The notes below the pieces were generated by a model, which was not told the origin of the DNA, searched no databases, and was given only the letters and a program-made list of their open reading frames with translations. DNA of 64,000 nt from Henningerozyma blattae CBS 6284 (lineage: Eukaryota > Ascomycota > Saccharomycetes > Saccharomycetales > Saccharomycetaceae): assembly GCF_000315915.1 (NCBI RefSeq), contig NC_020185.1:1426001-1490000 (forward strand). Reading direction: 5' to 3'. Each line of letters opens with the position of its first letter. The first letter of the stretch is position 1. The translations under genes and the position numbers were made by a program. This document shows positions 41,472-51,471 of the stretch, piece by piece.

Positions 41472-41988
41472 TTTGTTTGTTTGTTTGTTTGTTTATTTGT
41501 GTTGATGTTGATTTTTTATTTAGCAAGCTTTTATATAGACCATATTTATTTATATACATACATTTAACATTATAATATTTATCTGAAATCTTTGTATTGC
41601 TATGAAAGTGTTGCTGCTTAAATATTAATTTTAATATTACAGTTCAAATGTAGCCGCTCAAGTATTTATTACTAATGTCTTTTTTTTTCTTTAGTATCAT
41701 TAACTCAAGTTACTCTGGCACCATGTGACCTCCGTCCAAAGTAAATATTCCTGCTCGCCCGTACATTTCTTTTTTAGAATAAAAAGATGAAATCAGAAAA
41801 ACCAAGCATCCGAAATCGCGTCGCACGGCGACGCATCGGATAGATAATTTTCCAACTTGAAAGAAATCCGAGTTCAAGACATAGTGACGTATGGCCCTTA
41901 TTATGGATAGCCCTTATTATGGATGGCCCTTATATATGAAAAAAATGAACATAATCAAACATAATAAAACAAGCCCAAACGACCAACC
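41472..41988 (+). promoter_or_regulatory. RPP1B promoter with Rap1-like site and nested palindrome
   Basis: CGCCCGTACATTT at 41756-41768 closely matches the Rap1 site (ACACCCRYACAY), placed about 220 bp upstream of the ATG as in yeast ribosomal protein promoters. At 41809-41841 is a nested inverted repeat: GCGTCGC and GCGACGC with a 3-bp spacer, flanked by TCCGA and TCGGA. A GGCCCTTAT direct repeat (about 41893-41933) precedes the start. GTTTGTTTGTTTGTTT repeats follow the LYS stop at 41474-41496. Confidence 0.6.
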
Positions 41989-42306
41989 ATGTCTGACGCC
42001 ATCATCTCATATGCCGCCTTCATCCTTGCCGACGCTGGCAAGGACATCACTGCCGAAAACTTAGAAACCATTGCCAAGGCTGCTGGTGCCAAAGTCGACT
42101 CTACTTGGGCAGAAGTCTATGCTGCTGCTTTGGAAGGTAAGGATTTGAAAGAAATCTTAGCTGGTTTCCACGCTGCTGGTCCAGCCGCCGGTGCCGCTTC
42201 TGCTGGTGCTGGTGCTGGTGGTGCCGCTGAAGAAGCTGCTGAAGCCGCTGAAGAAGAAGTCGCCGAAGAATCCGACGACGACATGGGTTTCGGTTTATTT
42301 GATTAG
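41989..42306 (+). CDS. RPP1B: 60S acidic ribosomal protein P1-beta
   Basis: P1 proteins pair with P2 on the uL10 stalk of the large subunit and recruit translational GTPases. The 105 residues match family length. The N-terminal helical dimerisation domain (SDAIISYAAFILADAGKDITAENLETIAKAAG) is P1-type, then comes an Ala/Gly hinge and the invariant acidic tail EESDDDMGFGLFD that binds elongation factors. Codon use is strongly biased towards the preferred set (GCT, GCC, GGT, GAA), unlike most neighbours, as expected for a highly expressed gene. Position after the LYS gene matches YDL130W. Confidence 0.96.
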   Translation: MSDAIISYAAFILADAGKDITAENLETIAKAAGAKVDSTWAEVYAAALEGKDLKEILAGFHAAGPAAGAASAGAGAGGAAEEAAEAAEEEVAEESDDDMGFGLFD

Positions 42307-43107
42307 AAACCTTTATAGTTACAATATATACTATATAACATATAACTGCACTGAGACTGTTTTACGAAGTTTTGTATATTGTGACGTTGTTATTTTTTGA
42401 CGCTGTCACTTTTTCATGGTTGATTTTCGCGTCGTTAATTTTTCGCGTCGTTAATTTCGGACCGTTTTTGTGTCGCGTCATTTTTTGCGACGTGTCCATT
42501 TTTGGCTTTTTTTTTTTCTTTTTTTTTTCTTTTTTTTGCGTCGCGTTTCCATGGCTGGCCAAAATGCAAATTGCCGGCCCAAACGTAATTCGCAATTGTA
42601 AAAGCAAAACCAAGCAAGCAAAGCAAACAACAAATAATCATAGCTAACAAACAAACATAATATTCTAACAATAGCATGAACCAAACCTCAACAATCGTCA
42701 ATGATTCTTACAACATCTGGTAAGAACAGTTTACAGGCAAAGAACATTTGACAGGAACTTACCTGACTTTTAGCAACAACTGGAATGCGCTACGTGGGAT
42801 CAACAGGGTCCAACCTAGCCCGTGGCTAATTATAGAACATATCAACATCATCATTATCAGCTTCATCATCTATAATATTTCAATACTTGGTCTATAACTT
42901 CCTATAACATCATCAAATACTATTCGAATAAACCAGGGTACTACTCAAACAGGACTATTCGCAAACACACACGCACAACCACAGTCACAGTCACAGCCAC
43001 AGCCACAGCCACGCCCGCACAAACACACATATACACACAAGTATACCATCCACACCTCTGTATCTGTAACATTATTGTAATCCATCAAAAGATTAATTCA
43101 CAACCCC
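42307..43107. other. intergene with CGCGTCG tandem repeat and CACAGT/C minisatellite
   Basis: A 17-bp segment with CGCGTCG and TTAATT occurs twice in tandem (period 16) at 42425-42457. More CG-rich words follow at about 42473-42495 and 42538-42546, embedded in long T-runs. A CACAGT/CACAGC array lies at about 42970-43012 next to CACACA tracts. STF1, which follows RPP1B in S. cerevisiae, is absent. The overlapping 83-91-aa frames are homopolymer products and are not called. Confidence 0.55.
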
Positions 43108-44688
43108 ATGTCACATAATCATTTTGCTAGTTATTTGGCTACGCCAGATGATAAACATGACAATGAGTCTAGTAGTCATCCTTCTAGTCATCAAAATACG
43201 GCTGAAATTAACGGTGCTAACGATATGGAAATCGATTTGGAATTAGATGGATCGAATCAGCTGGATTCTAACTTCCAAATACCCAATACAAGTTCAAATT
43301 CAAATGATTATACAGAAGATGTTACATTTACCAATACAGCTACAAATACAGATGCAACTGCAAATGCAACTGCAAATGGATATGTAAATACACATACAAA
43401 TGCAAATTGTGCCACTGAATTGTCATGGTTACAAACAAAAGATTTACAAATAGAAATATTCAATTTGATTAAATCACTGAGTCAAGATTATAACACTTCC
43501 AATGCAACCATAAATTCTAATGACCGTAAGGTTAATGGAGAAGATTTATGGAATTCATTACAACAACAACATTTGGATAATACTCATACTGCTACACCAA
43601 AGGATAAAATCATTCATATACAAAATGATAATTCAAATCTTAATATATCGCCATCGATGGGGTATAATAATGTTTGTATGAATCATTCCTCCTCAGATTG
43701 TTATGGTATTGATAAAGAAAAAATAATCAATGTTTTAAATGATTCATTGTCTGCCATTTCACATTTGTCACTACATGCTCAATTGAATATTTTAGAAAAT
43801 AAACAATTATTAAATGATATCAATAAATCAATTGAATTGAATTTAAATTCGCCAAGTATTCATCATTTAAATGAATCTATATTGATTGATTCCCCAGATT
43901 TAATTGAAAGACAGCATTCCAATGTACAAGAGGCCTCTACCAATGTATCTAATACTACTGCTGATAATAGTAATACAAATACAAATACAACTGTTAATTC
44001 TTCTAATAAAATTCAAAAATTTTATTCAACAAATAATTCTTCAACAAGTACTACTAGTATTAGTAGTAATAGTATAATATCTTCTAATAAAAATCAATCC
44101 TATAGAAATTCAATTTCCCCTGTAACTTCACCAAACAAAATTAAGAAATCATTAAATTCAAATGTTAAAATTACAAATATAATTACAAATTCAAATTCAA
44201 ATTCAAATATCTTACCAAATAAATCAAATTATATTAGTAAAAACACTTCGAAATTTACCAATGTGTTTCAAATAGATATGGACAAAAATAATAATATTCA
44301 TAAAAATTTAACAAACAATATTGCTAATAGCGTCACCTCGACCACCACTAATAATAACAATAACAATAATAACAATAATATTAATATAAACAACAATAAT
44401 AACAATAACAATAATTTTTATTCAAAAATAATTAACTCAAATACAAGTTATAAAAACTTTAATTATAAAAATTCAAGTACTTTCATAAAACATGTAAATC
44501 CTTCATCCTCCATTTCAAATTCAAATTCAAATTCCACTCCAAGTCCTTTCATTAGTCCCCCTTATAGAACTGACCAACAAGATCAACCCACCGCTATTCA
44601 AAATAATACGAACAATAACAAGAAAAAGCCTGTAAAGTATCATGTTTTCAAATTCATCGATGATTCAAGAGAAATTTCAAAGAGATAA
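43108..44688 (+). CDS. Asn-rich protein of unknown function, possibly the YDL129W position
   Basis: A 526-residue frame I do not recognise. It starts with a hydrophilic region containing an acidic patch (DMEIDLELDGSNQLD). Two short helical blocks follow: LSWLQTKDLQIEIFNLIKSLSQDY (about 109-132) and KEKIINVLNDSLSAISHLSLHAQLNILENKQLL (about 203-236). The second half is Asn/Ser/Thr-rich with long Asn runs (about 410-440). The end is basic with an FKFIDDSRE motif. It follows RPP1B on the same strand, where S. cerevisiae has the uncharacterised YDL129W (291 aa); orthology is only positional. The length, lack of stops and the helical blocks argue for a real protein. Confidence 0.6.
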   Translation: MSHNHFASYLATPDDKHDNESSSHPSSHQNTAEINGANDMEIDLELDGSNQLDSNFQIPNTSSNSNDYTEDVTFTNTATNTDATANATANGYVNTHTNANCATELSWLQTKDLQIEIFNLIKSLSQDYNTSNATINSNDRKVNGEDLWNSLQQQHLDNTHTATPKDKIIHIQNDNSNLNISPSMGYNNVCMNHSSSDCYGIDKEKIINVLNDSLSAISHLSLHAQLNILENKQLLNDINKSIELNLNSPSIHHLNESILIDSPDLIERQHSNVQEASTNVSNTTADNSNTNTNTTVNSSNKIQKFYSTNNSSTSTTSISSNSIISSNKNQSYRNSISPVTSPNKIKKSLNSNVKITNIITNSNSNSNILPNKSNYISKNTSKFTNVFQIDMDKNNNIHKNLTNNIANSVTSTTTNNNNNNNNNNININNNNNNNNNFYSKIINSNTSYKNFNYKNSSTFIKHVNPSSSISNSNSNSTPSPFISPPYRTDQQDQPTAIQNNTNNNKKKPVKYHVFKFIDDSREISKR

Positions 44689-45378
44689 TTTTCAAAGACT
44701 TTCTATAAATGATATTATTCAAATTGATTCTATTGCTTATTTTTTTTCTACTTCATTTCATTGTACTTCAACTTCAACTTACTTCAATTTCACTTTCCTC
44801 TATTTTATTATATTTTATTTTACTTCAATTTTTGCATTCTTATTTCCATTTCTATTAACTGTAAATTCAATACATTTTACTTGTTTTTTTTCTAATTTAT
44901 GTCTTTTATCATTTACAGTACATCTATAAACACTTTTAATGACACAATTCCTGATATTTTTTCCCTAACGAACCAATTATTACCTCTTGATGTTTCCCTC
45001 CCCCCTCTTCTGCTCCACTCTATATACAATTTTCAAGACTTTATATATACATTTATGTACTATTTTAATTTTTTTAATTATTATTTTAATTGATTATTTT
45101 TGAGTTCATTACGTAAAGGCACTAACTAGTAGGGTGTCTTTTTTTTTTTCCACCTTACATTCTTCATTATCCGTTTCGGACAACCTAAAGAGTCCTCGTG
45201 AGTCGTGATATTGAAAATTTTTCAAATATTAAATGTGATTATGCCATTCGCATTGTTTAAAAATGATTTTCTATCTATTAACTTATTTCAGATTACAAAT
45301 TTTTTTTTTAACTTTTCTTGGCTTTAATATTTTTTATTTGTAAATCTCACCTTCATAGTCCAATAAAATCAACTCCAA
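44689..45378. other. NEW1 promoter region
   Basis: About 690 bp, T-rich with many TTTTATTTTACTT-like tracts (about 44790-44840) and a TTCAACTTCAACTTACTTCAA repeat at about 44767-44790. ATG-started frames of 64 and 95 aa are low-complexity Phe/Ser products. No RNA gene seen. Confidence 0.5.
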
Positions 45379-48300
45379 ATGCCTCCAAAAAAATTCCAAA
45401 CTTTGGATCAGTTCTTGGATCAACAGCCAGTTGATCCAAATTTAGTGGCTTCTCCATATGGTGGTTATTTCAAAAATCAAAATGTTAATCCAAATCAACA
45501 ACATCGTCAAAAAAATTCAAATTATAAAAAAAATTGGAATCAAGGTAGTAATTACCAACAATATAATTCAAATGTAACTGGTTCATACCAAAATTATCAG
45601 GGAAACTACCAAGGTAATTATCAAGGAAATTACCAGGGTAACTATCAAGGCAATTATCAAAGCAATAAAGCTTCAACTTATAAGCCTGCTGCAGTTACTC
45701 CAACTCATAGTGGTTTGAATACTCCAGTAAGTTCTACTACTTCTCTAACTTCTTTAAATGATAATTTATTAAAATTAGATATCTCCCCAGTTTCTAATTA
45801 TTTTAAGTCTCTATCTACTGAATGTAGTTCTATTTCTGATTGTAAAAAACAAATTGATTTAATTGTTGATCAATTTAATGAATCTGGAAATTCTGCTAAA
45901 GATATTGAAAATTGGAAAATTGTTGATACTTTAACTAAATTTTTAAAACAAAAAAATCCTCCTTTGATGAGAGAATCAGCTATGTTATTAATCTCTAAAT
46001 TAGCAATTAATTTTATGAATAAGCCTCCACAAGAAGCCTATTTATTACCTCTTTTCAATTTAGCTTTAGATTCTACTTCTGAAAAGGAAAATACTGTAAA
46101 GCGTGCAGCCACTCATGCTTTGGATTCTTTAATCAATTCCTTTACAGTGGAATCTTTAGCTAGTAACGTTTTACCAATCTTATTAAAATATTTAAATTCT
46201 GGTGCCAAATGGCAATCTAAAATGTCAGCTTTGACTTTAATTGATAGAATTAGAGAAGATTGTCCAAATGATTTATTAGAATTAACTTTTATTGATACTG
46301 TTCCAATTTTAACAGATGTTGCTACTGATTTTAAACCTGAATTAGCTAAACAAGGTTATCAAACTTTATTAGATTATGTGTCAATCTTGGATAATTTAGA
46401 TTTATCATCTCGTTATAAATTAATTGTTGATACTTTACAAGATCCAACGAAGGTTCCAACCTGTGTCAAACAATTATCAAGTGTTACATTTGTTGCTGAA
46501 GTTACTGAACCTGCTTTAGCTCTATTAGTTCCAATCTTATCAAGATCATTGAACTTATCTTCATCATCTCAAGAACAATTAAGACAAACAGTTATTGTTA
46601 TTGAAAATTTAACTAGATTGGTTAATAATAGAATCGAAATTGAAAGCTATGTTCCTCAATTATTACCAGGTATTCAAAAAGTTGTCAACACTGCTTCTTT
46701 ACCAGAGGTTCGTGAATTGGCTGATAAAGCTTTAAGAGTCCTAAGAGGTGATGAAAATGATGAATCTACAACTAACAATAAGGATAAATTCCCAGGTAGA
46801 TTAACAAAGGAACAAGGTCAATCTTTTGTTGTAGAACAACTTAATAAATTATCAAAGGATATTGATACTCCATTAAAACCATACCTTGATGATTCAAATG
46901 TCATTGAATTTATTTCTAAGCTATTAACAATGTTAGCAAACGTCAATGATTGGAAAAAGATTGAAGAATACTTTAGTAACTTATTAGGTAAAGACCAATC
47001 TGAATTTATTGAAACCAATATCATTACTGAATTAAGAAAGATTTTCCATCAAGAAAAGGTCAAATATGATGAAAATGAAGGTGTAGAAATTGTTAATACT
47101 GATTTCTCTTTAGCATATGGTTCAAGAATGTTATTAAATAAGACTACTTTACGTTTATTAAAGGGTCATCGTTATGGTTTGTGTGGTAGAAACGGTGCTG
47201 GTAAATCTACCTTGATGAGAGCTATTGCTAATGGTCAATTAGAAGGATTCCCAGATAAATCTGAACTAAGAACTTGTTTTGTTGAACATAAATTACAAGG
47301 TGAAGAAGGTAATTTAGATCTAGTAGCATTTATTGCTTTAGATGAACAATTACAAGATACTTCTCGTGACGAAATAGCAGCTGCTTTGGAATCTGTTGGT
47401 TTTGATGAATCTAGAAGATCTCAAACTGTTGGTTCTTTATCAGGTGGTTGGAAGATGAAATTGGAATTAGCAAGAGCCATGTTACAAAAAGCTGATATCT
47501 TGTTATTAGATGAACCTACCAATCATTTAGATGTTACCAATGTTAAATGGTTACAAGATTATTTATTGGAAAATACCGAAATTACTTCTTTAATTGTATC
47601 GCATGACTCAGGTTTCTTAGATACTGTTTGTACTGATATTATTCATTATGAAAATAAAAAGTTAGCATATTATAAAGGTAATTTAGCAGATTTCGTTCAA
47701 CAAAAGCCAGAAGCTAAAGCTTATTATACTTTAACTGACTCTAATGCTCAAATGCATTTCCCACCTCCAGGTATCTTGACGGGTGTTAAATCAAATACAA
47801 GAGCTGTGGCTAAGATGACCGATGTCACCTTTGCATACCCAGGTTCGGAAAAACCATCATTGAGCCATGTTTCCTGTGCCTTATCTTTGTCTTCAAGAGT
47901 GGCTATTTTAGGTCCAAACGGTGCTGGTAAATCCACTTTAATTAAATTATTAACTGGTGAATTAGTTCCTTTGGAAGGTAAAGTTGAAAAACATCCAAAT
48001 TTACGTATCGGTTATATTGCTCAACATGCTTTACAACATGTTAATGAACATAAAGAAAAGACTGCTAATCAATATTTACAATGGCGTTATCAATTCGGTG
48101 ATGATCGTGAAGTTTTATTGAAAGAATCAAGAAAGATTTCAGATGAAGAAAAGGAAATGATGCAAAAGGAAATCGATATTGATGATGGTAGAGGTAAGAG
48201 AGCCATTGAAGCTATTGTCGGTAGACAAAAATTAAAGAAATCTTTCCAATATGAAATTAAATGGAAATGGTGGAAGCCAAAATATAATTCTTGGGTTTCA

Positions 48301-48975
48301 AGAGCAAGATTGGTTGAAGAAGGTTTTGAAAAATTAGTTCAAAAATTTGATGATCATGAAGCTTCTAGGGAAGGTTTAGGTTACCGTGAGTTAGTTCCAT
48401 CCGTTATTACAAAACATTTTGAAGATGTTGGTTTAGACGCCGAAATTGCAAACCATACTCCATTAGGTTCTTTGTCTGGTGGTCAATTAGTTAAAGTTGT
48501 TATTGCAGGTGCCATGTGGAACAATCCTCATTTATTGGTGCTAGATGAACCTACCAATTATTTAGATAGAGATTCTTTAGGTGCATTAGCTATGGCTATC
48601 CGTGAATGGACTGGTGGTGTGGTTATGATTTCACATAACAATGAATTTGTTGGTGCCTTATGCCCAGAACAATGGATCGTGGAAAACGGTAAGATGGTTC
48701 AAAAGGGTGTAAAGGAAATTGATCAATCCAGATTCGAAGATGGTGGTAATTCAGAAGCTGTCGGTGTTAAAAATATCAAAGCTGGTGTTTCATCTGTTGT
48801 TGACGATGATTCCCCAGCTAATATTAAAGTCAAACAAAGAAAGAAGAGATTGACAAGAAATGAAAAGAAAGCCCAAGCAGAACGTCGTCGTCTACGTTAT
48901 ATTGAATGGTTATCTTCTCCAAAAGGTACTCCAAAACCAGTTGACACTGATGATGAAGGTGATGACGATGAGTAA
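45379..48975 (+). CDS. NEW1: ABCF ATPase New1 with prion-like N-terminus
   Basis: New1 is a cytosolic ribosome-associated ABCF ATPase related to eEF3 that helps translation termination or recycling at certain C-terminal codons. The 1198 residues nearly equal S. cerevisiae (1196). Order: Asn/Gln/Tyr-rich N-terminus with six GNYQ-type repeats (about 72-95), HEAT repeats (about 130-460), then two ABC modules with Walker A GRNGAGKST (about 604) and GPNGAGKST (about 845), signatures LSGGWKMKLELA and LSGGQLVKVVIA, Walker B LLLDEPTNHLD and LVLDEPTNYLD. A chromodomain-like insert lies in the second module (KSFQYEIKWKWWKPKYNSWV). The tail is Lys/Arg-rich and then acidic. The HxxGN prion-like repeat distinguishes it from YEF3. 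Confidence 0.96.
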   Translation: MPPKKFQTLDQFLDQQPVDPNLVASPYGGYFKNQNVNPNQQHRQKNSNYKKNWNQGSNYQQYNSNVTGSYQNYQGNYQGNYQGNYQGNYQGNYQSNKASTYKPAAVTPTHSGLNTPVSSTTSLTSLNDNLLKLDISPVSNYFKSLSTECSSISDCKKQIDLIVDQFNESGNSAKDIENWKIVDTLTKFLKQKNPPLMRESAMLLISKLAINFMNKPPQEAYLLPLFNLALDSTSEKENTVKRAATHALDSLINSFTVESLASNVLPILLKYLNSGAKWQSKMSALTLIDRIREDCPNDLLELTFIDTVPILTDVATDFKPELAKQGYQTLLDYVSILDNLDLSSRYKLIVDTLQDPTKVPTCVKQLSSVTFVAEVTEPALALLVPILSRSLNLSSSSQEQLRQTVIVIENLTRLVNNRIEIESYVPQLLPGIQKVVNTASLPEVRELADKALRVLRGDENDESTTNNKDKFPGRLTKEQGQSFVVEQLNKLSKDIDTPLKPYLDDSNVIEFISKLLTMLANVNDWKKIEEYFSNLLGKDQSEFIETNIITELRKIFHQEKVKYDENEGVEIVNTDFSLAYGSRMLLNKTTLRLLKGHRYGLCGRNGAGKSTLMRAIANGQLEGFPDKSELRTCFVEHKLQGEEGNLDLVAFIALDEQLQDTSRDEIAAALESVGFDESRRSQTVGSLSGGWKMKLELARAMLQKADILLLDEPTNHLDVTNVKWLQDYLLENTEITSLIVSHDSGFLDTVCTDIIHYENKKLAYYKGNLADFVQQKPEAKAYYTLTDSNAQMHFPPPGILTGVKSNTRAVAKMTDVTFAYPGSEKPSLSHVSCALSLSSRVAILGPNGAGKSTLIKLLTGELVPLEGKVEKHPNLRIGYIAQHALQHVNEHKEKTANQYLQWRYQFGDDREVLLKESRKISDEEKEMMQKEIDIDDGRGKRAIEAIVGRQKLKKSFQYEIKWKWWKPKYNSWVSRARLVEEGFEKLVQKFDDHEASREGLGYRELVPSVITKHFEDVGLDAEIANHTPLGSLSGGQLVKVVIAGAMWNNPHLLVLDEPTNYLDRDSLGALAMAIREWTGGVVMISHNNEFVGALCPEQWIVENGKMVQKGVKEIDQSRFEDGGNSEAVGVKNIKAGVSSVVDDDSPANIKVKQRKKRLTRNEKKAQAERRRLRYIEWLSSPKGTPKPVDTDDEGDDDE

Positions 48976-49311
48976 GACTAACTATAAATTTCGCCTGATA
49001 TCCTTTCTTTTTTTCTGTTTTTTTCATCGTTCCTTTTTATTCACTTCTCGAAACTAATAACATTGTAGATAGAATTTAGTTTAAATAGCTTTTAGATCCA
49101 CTTTTGTATACTATTTTTTATAAAATTAATTACCCTTTTTTAATAATTGTTCTTCCTAACCTCTTTTAAGCAAAAATAAGTAAATTACTTCCCAAAAGAT
49201 AAATATGCTGTGTTGGATAATATTTAAAATTTGAGGCGCTATATAGTTATATTTATTGAAAGGCTGGTTATCTAAATAAAATATACTTTACAAACTAATA
49301 AAAGAATATAA
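48976..49311. other. NEW1-YMR178W convergent intergene
   Basis: About 336 bp of T-rich 3' DNA between convergent genes. Nothing recognisable beyond poly-T and TTTTTATA elements that may serve polyadenylation. Confidence 0.5.
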
Positions 49312-50133
49312 TTATTGCTGGTTTGAATATTCTTCTTCTTGTTTTGCTGTTATTTGTTCCCCATCTAATTTTTCAATAGTTCTCTGTGTTATTAATCTTA
49401 AATATTCCTCTTGAGAATTGCTACCCAAAATACTCACTGTGTTGAACCCCATGCCAAAATGAGGATATGAACCAATTTTAATATCTTCAGAGATCTTAGA
49501 AGCTTCTATTTGTAATTCTCGAAGATATTGAGCAATCATTGATTCTGTCTGGTGAGTTTTCACATAAAACCTGAGATAGCTACTATCGTTTTCCTTTAAA
49601 TTATAAATCTTTTTTATCATTGGCAAAAATCCTGTTAGCATCCTTTGAAATAATTGAGGGATCCCTGGGAAAATATACACTTTGTGATCAATTGAACACA
49701 CTGGTACCCAAAGATCATCTGAAACAAAATAGTTTTTAACTTGTGGACCAGTTGGCACAGTTGCCATTCTATAGTGATCAAGTAACTGTTTTTCAGTTAG
49801 TTTGTTAACAGATTTAGATCTAAGCATCATTTTGGCTTTGACTTCCTCATTTAACAAACATGGTAGATTAAAACTCTTGGCAATTGATTGGTAAGTAATA
49901 TCATCGTGCGTTGGACCAATCCCACCGGTAGTGATAATAAATTGGTATTTCTTAGCTAGTCTTTGGGTAGTTTCAATGATATGATTTTCTTCATCACCAA
50001 CTGTAGCAATTTCTTTTAATTCAATACCATTGTTAAAGCAAAATTTTGCAAAAAATGTCGAGTTAACATCAGTAACTTTCCCATTCAATACTTCATCACC
50101 AATAATAATACAGGCAGCTCTAATTTTTGACAT
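49312..50133 (-). CDS. MoCF-binding (CinA/FAD-synthase N-domain) family protein, YMR178W-like
   Basis: A 273-residue single-domain protein of the molybdopterin-binding fold family shared by CinA and the N-domain of eukaryotic FAD synthases. Motifs: [18 protein letters not shown] near the start and [24 protein letters not shown] at about 64-88, the standard GGxGPTxDD signature. S. cerevisiae YMR178W (274 aa) is the expected orthologue; its biochemical role is not settled, possibly a nucleotide phosphatase. In S. cerevisiae YMR178W is next to MMT1; here it lies between NEW1 and CHP1 with MMT beyond, an interleaving of two duplicated segments. Confidence 0.88.
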   Translation of the reverse strand: MSKIRAACIIIGDEVLNGKVTDVNSTFFAKFCFNNGIELKEIATVGDEENHIIETTQRLAKKYQFIITTGGIGPTHDDITYQSIAKSFNLPCLLNEEVKAKMMLRSKSVNKLTEKQLLDHYRMATVPTGPQVKNYFVSDDLWVPVCSIDHKVYIFPGIPQLFQRMLTGFLPMIKKIYNLKENDSSYLRFYVKTHQTESMIAQYLRELQIEASKISEDIKIGSYPHFGMGFNTVSILGSNSQEEYLRLITQRTIEKLDGEQITAKQEEEYSNQQ

Positions 50134-50645
50134 GTTTCCCTTAATTACCTATAGTTTTAAATGCTTGTCGAAAGATAGAGGGTATCAATAAATAAAATTT
50201 CGACTAGGTCCTATTTTTTATTTAAATTACTAAATCAAGAAACTCTAAAAATAAATAATCTCCAGATATCGAAAAGTGAATTCTTTAAGCATATTGTAAT
50301 TCTAGTGCCTATTATATTTTATGAGATTCAGTGTTAATTTCTGACCTTTAATTTGGGAGCCTAAAAATTTCAGGACTTCTATATGTCCGGCCAAACCGTG
50401 TCTCTCCGGACATATGTCCCAATTTGTGAAATTTTTCATTGAATTGCGAGAAAGTTCTCGATGAGCTTGGATAATACAGAACTGAAAAAGAAATGCAATC
50501 CTTTAATCTTGAATTATATAACTGGTTGAATTTACAGTTTGGCTTTCATTAGCGTCACTTCAAATAAAAATTAATTAAAGAATTGGGATTATAAAGAGAA
50601 TTTTATTTAACGTAATTTATTTTTCAACTCTAATATAAAACCAAA
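50134..50645. promoter_or_regulatory. divergent promoter with 10-bp perfect inverted repeat
   Basis: ATATGTCCGG (50381-50390) and its exact reverse complement CCGGACATAT (50406-50415) are 15 bp apart. The right arm is also part of a 12-bp palindrome GGACATATGTCC (50408-50419). CGG and CCG triplets inside suggest a zinc-cluster factor site, or a small hairpin. The rest is AT-rich. Confidence 0.6.
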
Positions 50646-51086
50646 ATGTCTACATTTAATGCTGAAACCGCTGATAACTTAGAAGATATTGAGAAGCAAT
50701 TTGCTGTCGCTGCAGTTGAACAAGCTGAAACTTACTGGTCTTTGCTTTCTAAAGTTCCAGGTTCCAAATTGCGTTTGACCCCCATCGATGATAAAATTTA
50801 CAATACTTTTATTGAACATTTCCCAGAATACAAAGATGTTGAAAAAATCAAATCATTCAAGGAAGAAGATTTAAAATCTAAAGCTGCAAAGGATAAATGG
50901 AGAAAGTTTTGTGAATTATTTGAAGAAGAAGTTGAAGATTATAACTTCGGTACTCTTCTGAGAACTGACTCCAGTGAAGAATATGGCCAATTTACTACTA
51001 TCTTTGCTGTTAGAATTCAATTTTATGCCTTTGAAATTGCCAGAAATAAGTTTGGTTTAAATGACTGGGCTGCTGCCAAAAAATAG
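50646..51086 (+). CDS. CHP1: eEF1A chaperone Chp1 (YPL225W, PBDC1 family)
   Basis: A 146-residue polysaccharide-biosynthesis-domain (PBDC1) family protein, recently shown in yeast to be a co-translational chaperone for eEF1A. Length equals S. cerevisiae YPL225W. The sequence is highly conserved: NLEDIEKQFAVAAVEQAETYW, VPGSKLRLTPIDDKIY, HFPEYKDV, then KDKWRKFCELFEEEVEDYNFGTLLR and QFYAFEIARNKFGLNDW. It is convergent with the MMT gene, as YPL225W is with YPL224C. Confidence 0.95.
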   Translation: MSTFNAETADNLEDIEKQFAVAAVEQAETYWSLLSKVPGSKLRLTPIDDKIYNTFIEHFPEYKDVEKIKSFKEEDLKSKAAKDKWRKFCELFEEEVEDYNFGTLLRTDSSEEYGQFTTIFAVRIQFYAFEIARNKFGLNDWAAAKK

Positions 51087-51471
51087 ATAAATGGGTATAA
51101 ATTTATAATTTCAGTTTGTAAACTATGTATGCCTTTTATCAACCACTAACGGATTAGAAACGATGCATAAGATCTATATAATTTAGTTATCCATTATTTT
51201 GATAACTTGACAAATATGCATTAAATAAAAATTGTAAAATACAAAAATCAGGTAGAATAAATTGTGCAGAGTGAAGAGTATGCATACTATTACTTCAATG
51301 GAAAACTATGTAGAAAATATATAATATATCAGGGAAATCCATGAATTCAGTAACTAAAAGATAAAAAAACAAAAAATATAAATGAAAGCTATTAATAAAA
51401 ATCTAATACCTAAAAAAGAAAAATACTTATATAGAAAACCCAAGATCCGTAATTTATTTTACATTGACTGA
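51087..51471. other. CHP1-MMT convergent intergene
   Basis: About 385 bp of AT-rich 3' DNA between convergent genes, with A-rich tracts near 51360-51420. Nothing recognised. Confidence 0.5.
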
